Positions 1 to 5,041 of a stretch of 5,041 bases of DNA are shown piece after piece. Below the pieces are notes generated by a model that had not been told where the DNA came from, did no database searches, and saw only the letters and a list, made by a program, of their open reading frames with translations. The first letter of the stretch is position 1. Every line of letters starts with the position of its first letter. The stretch is from the NCBI GenBank assembly GCA_025354075.1, contig JANXNO010000444.1, positions 1 to 5,041 on the forward strand. The letters run 5' to 3'. Source of the DNA: Burkholderiales bacterium (lineage in GTDB: Bacteria; Pseudomonadota; Gammaproteobacteria; Burkholderiales; Casimicrobiaceae). The position numbers and the translations under genes are program-made.

Positions 1-3000
1 AAGCGCCGCGTTGAGAGCGAAGATCCGTTGGTTTGGGACTTGCTAGAAGAGGTCATTCGTGAGCATCCGGTTCTCTTGAACCGCGCCCCGACGCTCCATC
101 GCCTTGGTATTCAAGCGTTCGAACCGGTGCTGATCGAAGGCAAGGCCATCCAATTGCATCCGCTCGTTTGTACGGCGTTCAACGCCGACTTCGACGGCGA
201 CCAAATGGCGGTCCACGTTCCGCTGTCGCTCGAAGCACAGTCTGAAGCTCGCACGCTGATGCTGGCATCGAATAACGTGTTGCTGCCGTCAAACGGCGAC
301 CCATGTATCGTGCCGTCGCAAGACATCGTGCTCGGCTTGTACTACGCGACTCGCGAAAAAATCAATGCACGCGGCGAAGGCATGATGTTCGCTGACGTGC
401 TCGAAGTATCTCGTGCGTATGAAACTCGGATGGTTGAACTGCACGCCAAGATCAAGGTGCGCATTCGTCAGATCACGTTTGGCCCGGATGGCGAAAAAAT
501 TGACGTCGTCAAGCGTGAAGAGACCACAGTTGGTCGCGCACTGCTCTCTGACATCTTGCCAGAAGGCTTGCCGTTCTCGGTCATCAACAAGGCCCTGAAA
601 AAGAAAGAAATTTCCAAACTCATCAACGCAAGTTTCCGTCGTTGCGGCTTGCGTGCGACGGTTGTCTTTGCTGACAAACTGATGCAGTCGGGTTTCCGTT
701 TGGCGACCCGCGCCGGCTTCTCGTTTGGTGCGGACGACATGCTGGTTCCACCAGAGAAGACCAGCATCATTGCCAATGCTGAAGCTCAAGTTAAAGAAAT
801 CCAGCAGCAGTATTCGTCAGGTCTCGTGACTTCAGGTGAGCGCTACAACAAAGTGATCGACATTTGGGGCGCTGCCGGTGACGATATCGCTCGCGCGATG
901 ATGTCGCAGCTCGGCTCCGAAATGGTTGTGGACGCAGAGGGCAAGACCGTACGTCAAGACTCGTTTAACTCCATTTACATGATGGCCGACTCCGGAGCTC
1001 GCGGTTCTGCTGCGCAGATCCGACAGCTCGCGGGTATGCGCGGTTTGATGGCGAAACCTGACGGTTCAATCATTGAAACGCCAATCACGGCGAACTTCCG
1101 TGAAGGCCTGAACGTACTGCAGTACTTCATCTCCACCCACGGTGCGCGCAAAGGCTTGGCCGATACGGCGTTGAAGACAGCAAACTCGGGCTACCTGACT
1201 CGTCGTCTCGTTGATGTGACACAGGATCTTGTCGTGACAGAGGATGATTGTGGTACCACGGAAGGTCTGGTCATGAAAGCCGTTCTGTCAGGTGGCGAAG
1301 TAATCGAATCGCTGCGTGATCGTATTCTTGGCCGCACACCGATTGGCGACGTTCTGCATCCTGAGACGGGCAAACTGGTATTCCCGTCTGGCGAACTGCT
1401 TTCCGAAGATGATGTAGACCTTATCGAAAGCCTTGGTATCGACGAAGTCAAGACTCGTTCACCGCTTACATGCGCAACGCGTCACGGACTTTGCGCTAAA
1501 TGTTATGGGCGTGACCTTGGTCGCGGTCAGTTGGTCTGCGCGGGCGAAGCCGTCGGAGTTATTGCCGCGCAATCAATTGGCGAGCCGGGAACCCAGCTCA
1601 CCATGCGCACGTTCCACATTGGTGGCGCAGCTTCTCGTACCGCCGCGGCGAGCACGGTGGAAACTAAATCAGCTGGGGTTGCCAACTTTGCAGGCGGCAT
1701 GCGTTACGTAAAGAACGCTGGCGGCGACAAGATTGTTATTGCTCGGTCCGCTGAAGTTGTGATCTCCGATGGCAGTCGCGAGCGCGAACGCCATAAGGTC
1801 CCCTACGGCGCGAAGTTATTGGTCGAAGATGGAAAAATGACGAAGGCTGGTCAGATTCTGGCTGAATGGGATGCGACTTCACGACCAATCCTGACCGAGT
1901 TTCAAGGCAGAGTAAAGTTTGAAAACGTTCAGGAAGGGTTGACTGTCGCCAAGCAAACCGATGACGTAACGGGCATTTCTACGCTCGTGGTTATTGACGC
2001 AAAACGGCGCGTTGGGTCCCAATCCAAAGGGGTTCGGCCGCAGCTTAAGCTGGTGGACGCCAAAGGGAACGAGATCAAGCAGGCGGGTTCAGACACACCG
2101 CTGACCATCACCTTCCAGATCGGCTCGATCATTCTGGTTAAGGATGGTCAGGAAGTTGCGCCGGGCGACATGATGGCGCGTATGCCGATGGAGACGTCCA
2201 AGACGCGCGACATTACTGGCGGCCTGCCGCGTGTGGCAGAGCTGTTCGAGGCGCGGTCACCGAAGGACGCGGGCATGCTCGCAGAGGTTACGGGCACGGT
2301 CTCGTTCGGTAAGGACACAAAAGGAAAACAGCGCCTGGTGATCAAGGATGTGGACGGAGTTTCGCACGAATACCTGATCCCGAAAGAAAAGGCTGTGATG
2401 GCCATCGACGGACAGGTCGTCAACAAAGGCGAAGCCATCGTCGACGGCCCGGCCGACCCGCATGACATCCTGCGTTTGTTGGGCGTGGAAGCGCTCACCA
2501 AGTACGTGATTGACGAGGTACAAGAGGTTTATCGTCTGCAAGGCGTGAAGATCAACGACAAACACATCGAGGTGATCGTTCGCCAGATGTTGCGTCGTGT
2601 GGTCATCTCGCAAGCGGGCGACACCAAGTACATCCTCGGTGAGCAGGTTGAGCGCGCGGAATTGTTTGCCGAAAATGATCGCGTCAAAGCGGATGGGAAA
2701 GCGCCAGCGCAGTACGATCACGTTTTGCTTGGCATCACCAAAGCTTCGTTGTCGACCGATTCGTTCATTTCTGCAGCATCGTTCCAGGAAACCACGCGCG
2801 TGTTGACTGAAGCGGCCATCATGGGCAAACGCGACAACCTGCGCGGCCTGAAAGAAAACGTAATTGTGGGTCGTTTGATCCCGGCCGGTACTGGCTTGGC
2901 CTACCACCGTTTGCGTCTGGCCAATCTGGCAGCCGATCTCATCGATACGTCGGTGTTGACGGCAGCGGAAGAGCCGGTTGTAGAAGAAAGCGCCAACGCT

Positions 3001-3006
3001 GCCTAA
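1..3006 (+). CDS. rpoC: DNA-directed RNA polymerase subunit beta' (5'-truncated by window edge)
   Basis: Largest subunit of RNA polymerase, which carries the catalytic Mg2+ site. The frame is open from base 1 to the TAA at 3004-3006 and gives 1001 residues. Aligned from memory to E. coli beta' (1407 aa), window residue n corresponds to about n+397, so roughly the first 400 residues (clamp start, first zinc finger, lid, rudder) lie to the left. Visible in order: the active-site motif NADFDGDQM at residues 61-69 with Asp63, Asp65 and Asp67; the secondary-channel rim with [11 protein letters not shown] near 279-289; the bridge helix near 372-407; the second zinc site Cys417, Cys491, Cys498 and Cys501 (E. 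coli 814/888/895/898); the trigger-loop start with Met535, Arg536 and His539; its continuation [15 protein letters not shown] at 738-752 after the SI3-type insert; and the C-terminal [16 protein letters not shown] and [11 protein letters not shown] blocks. No frameshift or internal stop is seen. The tail after IPAGTG is about 10 residues shorter than in E. coli and does not resemble it. rpoB is expected just upstream. Confidence 0.99.
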   Translation, partial: KRRVESEDPLVWDLLEEVIREHPVLLNRAPTLHRLGIQAFEPVLIEGKAIQLHPLVCTAFNADFDGDQMAVHVPLSLEAQSEARTLMLASNNVLLPSNGDPCIVPSQDIVLGLYYATREKINARGEGMMFADVLEVSRAYETRMVELHAKIKVRIRQITFGPDGEKIDVVKREETTVGRALLSDILPEGLPFSVINKALKKKEISKLINASFRRCGLRATVVFADKLMQSGFRLATRAGFSFGADDMLVPPEKTSIIANAEAQVKEIQQQYSSGLVTSGERYNKVIDIWGAAGDDIARAMMSQLGSEMVVDAEGKTVRQDSFNSIYMMADSGARGSAAQIRQLAGMRGLMAKPDGSIIETPITANFREGLNVLQYFISTHGARKGLADTALKTANSGYLTRRLVDVTQDLVVTEDDCGTTEGLVMKAVLSGGEVIESLRDRILGRTPIGDVLHPETGKLVFPSGELLSEDDVDLIESLGIDEVKTRSPLTCATRHGLCAKCYGRDLGRGQLVCAGEAVGVIAAQSIGEPGTQLTMRTFHIGGAASRTAAASTVETKSAGVANFAGGMRYVKNAGGDKIVIARSAEVVISDGSRERERHKVPYGAKLLVEDGKMTKAGQILAEWDATSRPILTEFQGRVKFENVQEGLTVAKQTDDVTGISTLVVIDAKRRVGSQSKGVRPQLKLVDAKGNEIKQAGSDTPLTITFQIGSIILVKDGQEVAPGDMMARMPMETSKTRDITGGLPRVAELFEARSPKDAGMLAEVTGTVSFGKDTKGKQRLVIKDVDGVSHEYLIPKEKAVMAIDGQVVNKGEAIVDGPADPHDILRLLGVEALTKYVIDEVQEVYRLQGVKINDKHIEVIVRQMLRRVVISQAGDTKYILGEQVERAELFAENDRVKADGKAPAQYDHVLLGITKASLSTDSFISAASFQETTRVLTEAAIMGKRDNLRGLKENVIVGRLIPAGTGLAYHRLRLANLAADLIDTSVLTAAEEPVVEESANAA

Positions 3007-3022
3007 AACTGCAGGTAAGCAT

Positions 3023-3053
3023 CGCGGGAATAGCCGTAACAACTATTCCCGCG
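3023..3053 (+). terminator. Perfect 11-bp stem-loop after rpoC, without T-tract
   Basis: CGCGGGAATAG at 3023-3033 is the exact reverse complement of CTATTCCCGCG at 3043-3053, with a 9-nt loop (CCGTAACAA). It lies 16 nt after the rpoC stop and about 35 nt before the -35 box of the rpsL promoter, which is where a terminator of the rpoBC unit would sit. The sequence after it (TGACTCGACTAG) has no T-run on either strand, so it is not a canonical intrinsic terminator. It may be a weak terminator, a 3'-end stabiliser of rpoC mRNA, or the 3' boundary left by processing of Rho-terminated transcripts. The repeat is certain; its function is inferred. Confidence 0.5.
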
Positions 3054-3087
3054 TGACTCGACTAGAGCGCATCGTCAGTTGCGCCTC

Positions 3088-3117
3088 TTGACGAAAAATC
3101 AGACTGCGGTCTATAAT
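3088..3117 (+). promoter_or_regulatory. Sigma70-type promoter of the rpsL-rpsG-fusA (str) operon
   Basis: A -35 box TTGACG (3088-3093; five of six match TTGACA) and a perfect -10 box TATAAT (3112-3117) are separated by 18 bp. Transcription would start near 3123-3125, giving an rpsL leader of about 58 nt. The bases just after the -10 box (CGCGG) are GC-rich, as in promoters of ribosomal genes that ppGpp and DksA repress during starvation. The position between rpoC and rpsL makes it the natural start of the str operon. No convincing AT-rich UP element is seen upstream of the -35. Promoter identity is strongly supported by sequence; stringent control is inference. Confidence 0.88.
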
Positions 3118-3131
3118 CGCGGTCTTTTCCA

Positions 3132-3161
3132 AGCTTGTTCGCCAACAGTAGCGAGCAAGTT
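3132..3161 (+). promoter_or_regulatory. rpsL leader hairpin (5' UTR)
   Basis: In the predicted leader RNA, 3132-3142 pairs with 3151-3161. The core is CTTGTTCGC (3134-3142) against GCGAGCAAG (3151-3159) with one G-U pair, extended outward by a G-U and an A-U pair, to give 11 bp with an 8-nt loop (CAACAGTA). It begins about 8 nt after the predicted transcription start and ends 9 nt before the rpsL Shine-Dalgarno sequence (AAAGG, 3171-3175). The unpaired, A-rich stretch between them would leave the ribosome site open. Possible roles are 5'-end protection of a highly expressed mRNA or feedback by a ribosomal protein. The pairing is seen; the role is not known. Confidence 0.55.
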
Positions 3162-3181
3162 CAACAAAACAAAGGCGAAAA

Positions 3182-3559
3182 ATGCCAACCATCAATCAGC
3201 TTGTGCGCCAAGGGCGCACCCCGGTCGTTGTAAAAAGCAAAAGTCCGGCACTCGAAAAAGGCCCGCAAAAGCGCGGCGTGTGCACCCGCGTGTACACCAC
3301 GACTCCGAAGAAGCCTAACTCGGCTCTGCGTAAAGTCGCCAAGGTGCGCCTGACCAACGGCTTCGAAGTAATTTCGTACATTGGCGGCGAGGGTCACAAC
3401 CTGCAAGAGCACTCAGTGGTGCTTATTCGCGGTGGCCGCGTTAAAGATCTTCCTGGTGTCCGCTACCACATGGTGCGTGGTTCGCTTGATACGGCCGGTG
3501 TTAAAGACCGCAAACAATCGCGTTCCAAGTACGGCACCAAAGCGCCCAAGAAGACTTAA
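3182..3559 (+). CDS. rpsL: 30S ribosomal protein S12
   Basis: S12 (uS12) sits at the decoding centre of the small subunit and helps set translational accuracy. The 125-residue product, close to the 124 of E. coli, is collinear with it almost throughout. Hallmarks are NQLVR near the N-terminus, [20 protein letters not shown] at 29-48, the [12 protein letters not shown] block at 68-79 and [10 protein letters not shown] at 87-96. Lys43 and Lys88, where streptomycin-resistance substitutions arise in many bacteria, are both the wild-type lysine. Asp89 is the residue that RimO methylthiolates in E. coli. Of the four cysteines of E. coli S12 only Cys34 is kept. The ATG at 3182 has AAAGG (3171-3175) at a 6-nt spacing and gives the family N-terminus MPTINQL. 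It is the first gene behind the promoter at 3088-3117 and is followed 99 nt later by rpsG. Confidence 0.99.
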   Translation: MPTINQLVRQGRTPVVVKSKSPALEKGPQKRGVCTRVYTTTPKKPNSALRKVAKVRLTNGFEVISYIGGEGHNLQEHSVVLIRGGRVKDLPGVRYHMVRGSLDTAGVKDRKQSRSKYGTKAPKKT

Positions 3560-3658
3560 TTTTCTGTCGAGCGCTGCTCGGCCCTTATCAGTACACCAGA
3601 TATAGCGCGATTGATCCCACCCTTGGTGGGCGCTTATTTATTTTTGAGGATGGTTTAA
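3560..3658 (+). promoter_or_regulatory. rpsL-rpsG intercistronic region, candidate S7 autoregulatory site
   Basis: In E. coli the str mRNA between rpsL and rpsG, just under 100 nt long, is bound by S7, which represses translation of rpsG and the coupled fusA. Here the gap is 99 nt and contains two stem-loops (3566-3582 and 3604-3634) ending in the rpsG ribosome site, so it is the obvious candidate for an equivalent element. I could not show that it contains the specific S7 contact structure that mimics the 16S rRNA 3' major domain, and primary sequence similarity to the E. coli element is not evident. The first hairpin pairs GTCGAGC (3566-3572) with GCTCGGC (3576-3582), 7 bp including one U-G, over a 3-nt loop. 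Confidence 0.45.
3604..3645 (+). terminator. Terminator-like hairpin plus U-rich tract inside the str operon (possible attenuator)
   Basis: CCCACC (3616-3621) pairs with GGTGGG (3625-3630) over a 3-nt loop. AGCG (3604-3607) can add four more pairs with CGCT (3631-3634) across an 8-nt one-sided internal loop. The stem is followed directly by the U-rich run TTATTTATTTTT (3634-3645). This has the shape of an intrinsic terminator, but the core stem is short and the U-run is broken by two As, so partial termination that lowers rpsG and fusA relative to rpsL is more plausible than a full stop. It also overlaps the possible S7-responsive region. It may instead only keep the rpsG start site free of structure. 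Confidence 0.4.
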
Positions 3659-4129
3659 ATGCCCCGCCGTCGTGAAGTTCCCAAACGTGACATTCTTCCG
3701 GATCCTAAATTCGGTAATGTCGAAATCTCCAAGTTCATGAACGTGATCATGACTGCTGGAAAAAAAGCTGTAGCCGAGCGTATCGTTTACGGCGCGCTGG
3801 ATATCATCAGCAAAAAAGGCGGTAAAGATCCGCTCGATATTTTCTCAACCGCGCTCGGCAATGCCAAGCCAATGGTTGAAGTGAAAAGCCGACGCGTTGG
3901 CGGTGCTAATTTCCAGGTGCCGGTCGAAGTTCGTCCGTCCCGCCGTTCAGCGCTATCGATGCGCTGGATTCGCGACGCGGCGCGTAAGCGTGGTGAGAAA
4001 TCCATGGGTGCTCGTCTTGCTAACGAGCTGCTTGAGGCCGCTGAAGGTCGCGGCGGCGCCGTGAAGAAGCGTGAAGAGGTTCACCGCATGGCTGAAGCCA
4101 ACAAAGCGTTCTCGCACTTCCGTTTCTAA
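3659..4129 (+). CDS. rpsG: 30S ribosomal protein S7
   Basis: S7 (uS7) is a primary 16S rRNA-binding protein that nucleates assembly of the 30S head and lies near the E-site and mRNA exit. The 156-residue product has the common family length. Diagnostic blocks are MPRRR at the start, [16 protein letters not shown] at 13-28, the [20 protein letters not shown] stretch at 73-92, [16 protein letters not shown] near 101-116 and the C-terminal [21 protein letters not shown]. The ATG at 3659 is preceded by GAGGA (3646-3650) at an 8-nt spacing and gives the expected N-terminus. It is the second gene of the str operon, 99 nt after rpsL and 56 nt before fusA. S7 is the regulator of this operon in E. coli, so feedback through the upstream gap is plausible but unproven here. 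Confidence 0.99.
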   Translation: MPRRREVPKRDILPDPKFGNVEISKFMNVIMTAGKKAVAERIVYGALDIISKKGGKDPLDIFSTALGNAKPMVEVKSRRVGGANFQVPVEVRPSRRSALSMRWIRDAARKRGEKSMGARLANELLEAAEGRGGAVKKREEVHRMAEANKAFSHFRF

Positions 4130-4141
4130 TTATTTGTTTCT

Positions 4142-4169
4142 GCTGCCCCCGTCACGAGCGGGTGGCGGC
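4142..4169 (+). promoter_or_regulatory. GC-rich bulged hairpin in the rpsG-fusA gap
   Basis: Bases 4142-4151 pair with 4159-4169: CCCG/CGGG at the top over a 7-nt loop (TCACGAG), then six more pairs below a single bulged U at 4163, including one U-G. The stem ends 5 nt before the fusA Shine-Dalgarno sequence and is followed only by TTTCTGG, so it is a poor intrinsic terminator. Its place suggests an effect on fusA translation or on coupling to rpsG, or mRNA stability. The pairing is clear; the function is inferred. Confidence 0.5.
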
Positions 4170-4174
4170 TTTCT

Positions 4175-4179
4175 GGTGA
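4175..4179 (+). promoter_or_regulatory. fusA ribosome binding site (GGTGA)
   Basis: GGTGA lies 6 nt before the fusA ATG at 4186. It matches the 3' part of the full AAGGAGGTGA consensus rather than the usual GGAG core, so it is weaker than the sites of rpsL (AAAGG) and rpsG (GAGGA). It directly follows the hairpin at 4142-4169, and it supports the chosen start. Confidence 0.6.
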
Positions 4180-4185
4180 CTCGCT

Positions 4186-5041
4186 ATGCCACGTATTACT
4201 CCCATTGATCGTTATCGCAATATTGGAATTTCCGCGCACATTGACGCAGGCAAGACCACGACCACCGAGCGCATTTTGTTTTATACCGGTGTATCGCACA
4301 AAATCGGGGAGGTACATGACGGTGCGGCCACCATGGACTGGATGGAGCAGGAGCGTGAGCGCGGTATCACTATTACATCTGCTGCAACGACGTGCTTCTG
4401 GAAGGGGATGGACAAAAGCTTTCCCGAGCATCGCATCAACATCATTGATACGCCGGGGCACGTTGACTTCACGATTGAGGTAGAACGCTCAATGCGCGTG
4501 CTTGACGGTGCATGCATGGTTTATTGTGCGGTGGGCGGCGTGCAGCCACAGTCTGAGACGGTTTGGCGTCAAGCTACCAAGTACAAAGTGCCCCGTCTCG
4601 CGTTTGTCAATAAGATGGATCGTACGGGGGCTGATTTTTTCAAAGTCTACGAGCAGATGAAGCTTCGCCTGAAGGCGAATCCGGTCGTTATGCAAGTACC
4701 CATCGGCGCCGAAGAAAACTTTCAGGGCGTGATTGATCTAGTCCGTATGAAAGCGATTTTCTGGGACGAAGCGTCCCAAGGCATGAAGTTCGAAGAGCGC
4801 GAAATTCCTGCTGAACTGCAAGCCACAGCCGAAGAGTGGCGCAGCAAAATGGTCGAAACAGCGGCTGAAGCTAACGAAGAGCTGATGAACAAATATCTGG
4901 AAGAGGGCGACCTTTCTCCAGTGGATATCAAAAAAGGCATTCGTCTGCGTACCATCGCCAGCGAAATCGTGCCCATGCTTTGCGGCTCCGCGTTTAAGAA
5001 CAAAGGTGTTCAGGCCATGCTTGATGCCGTGATTGAGTACA
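4186..5041 (+). CDS. fusA: Elongation factor G, N-terminal part (cut by window edge)
   Basis: EF-G is the translational GTPase that drives tRNA-mRNA translocation and, with RRF, ribosome recycling. The frame is open from the ATG to the window end: 285 complete codons of a protein that is usually about 700 residues. The GTPase motifs are all present: P-loop AHIDAGKT at 17-24, switch I RGITI at 59-63, switch II DTPGH at 88-92 with catalytic His92, NKMD at 142-145 and GSAFK at 267-271. The insert between NKMD and GSAFK is the G' subdomain typical of EF-G. The start gives [18 protein letters not shown], where the family normally begins with M-A/P-R-x-T-P-I-(E/D)-[17 protein letters not shown] and [15 protein letters not shown] resemble betaproteobacterial EF-G. 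Domains II-V are outside the window. It is the third gene of the str operon; tuf would be expected next. Confidence 0.98.
   Translation, partial: MPRITPIDRYRNIGISAHIDAGKTTTTERILFYTGVSHKIGEVHDGAATMDWMEQERERGITITSAATTCFWKGMDKSFPEHRINIIDTPGHVDFTIEVERSMRVLDGACMVYCAVGGVQPQSETVWRQATKYKVPRLAFVNKMDRTGADFFKVYEQMKLRLKANPVVMQVPIGAEENFQGVIDLVRMKAIFWDEASQGMKFEEREIPAELQATAEEWRSKMVETAAEANEELMNKYLEEGDLSPVDIKKGIRLRTIASEIVPMLCGSAFKNKGVQAMLDAVIEY

Noticed and set aside
28..30. TTG at 28 as a possible translation start of rpoC.
   Set aside because: The frame is open back to base 1 with conserved rpoC residues (K-R-x-V-E-x-E-D) ahead of it, so this is an internal leucine codon of a gene cut by the window edge.
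289..789. A 166-codon open frame on the - strand within rpoC, and further - strand frames at 1191-1451, 1929-2132 and 2148-2501.
   Set aside because: They are shadows of the conserved rpoC frame with no motifs, promoters or ribosome sites of their own.
2257..3042. A 261-codon open frame on the - strand opposite the end of rpoC.
   Set aside because: It lies entirely antisense to strongly conserved rpoC codons, shows no recognisable family, has no convincing ribosome site, and its low-complexity His/Gln/Phe/Val mix is what the reverse frame of rpoC produces.
3067..3084. Short inverted repeat GCGCA-N8-TGCGC just upstream of the -35 box, considered as a repressor operator.
   Set aside because: Only five pairs with no inner symmetry; this is expected by chance in such sequence, and no regulator is known to me for this site.
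3079..3318. A 79-codon + strand frame beginning ahead of rpsL and running into it out of frame.
   Set aside because: Its start overlaps the rpsL promoter -35 region, so it would not be on the main transcript, and its second half is an out-of-frame reading of S12 codons.
3650..3658. A minimal ORF ATG-GTT-TAA that ends directly against the rpsG ATG.
   Set aside because: Its ATG overlaps the rpsG Shine-Dalgarno sequence, so it has no ribosome site of its own at a workable distance. A nine-base match like this is easily chance.
1..5041. Search for tRNA or rRNA genes, IS elements, CRISPR repeats, attachment sites, toxin-antitoxin pairs, or an unknown multi-gene system.
   Set aside because: About 93% of the window is accounted for by four conserved housekeeping genes, the longest non-coding stretch is 175 nt, and I saw no direct repeats, transposase fragments or cloverleaf-like sequence.

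Overview
This window is a conserved housekeeping locus from what looks like a betaproteobacterium, probably of the order Burkholderiales. It reads left to right on the + strand: the 3' part of rpoC (RNA polymerase beta' subunit), rpsL (ribosomal protein S12), rpsG (ribosomal protein S7) and the 5' part of fusA (elongation factor G). The assignment rests on two things. The rpoBC block directly abuts the str genes, as is usual in betaproteobacteria; in E. coli the two loci are far apart. The EF-G and beta' wording is also of beta type, for example [13 protein letters not shown] and [15 protein letters not shown] in EF-G. Base composition looks like a GC in the mid-50s by eye. Genus cannot be decided from the window.

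Layout: rpoC is cut by the left edge and fills 1-3006. A 175-nt gap follows (3007-3181). It holds a perfect 11-bp inverted repeat just after the rpoC stop, a near-consensus sigma70 promoter (TTGACG, 18 bp, TATAAT) and a leader hairpin, then rpsL at 3182-3559. A 99-nt intercistronic region with two hairpins leads to rpsG (3659-4129); by position and length it matches the place where E. coli S7 represses its own operon. A 56-nt gap containing a bulged GC-rich hairpin leads to fusA (4186 to the right edge). tuf and further ribosomal protein genes would be expected beyond the edge, but this cannot be seen.

The genes serve the core of gene expression: beta' provides the catalytic magnesium site of RNA polymerase, S12 the decoding centre of the 30S subunit, S7 the nucleation of the 30S head, and EF-G translocation. 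The promoter in front of rpsL suggests that rpsL-rpsG-fusA can be transcribed independently of rpoBC, with readthrough also possible because the hairpin after rpoC lacks a T-tract. The GC-rich discriminator of that promoter would fit control by ppGpp/DksA. The beta' residues of ppGpp site 2 are intact in this rpoC, while site 1 is partly altered.

I found no mobile element, CRISPR array, tRNA, rRNA or unknown gene, and no novel multi-gene system. What deserves a second look lies in the four junctions, each with local RNA structure, and in a few residue-level points in the proteins.
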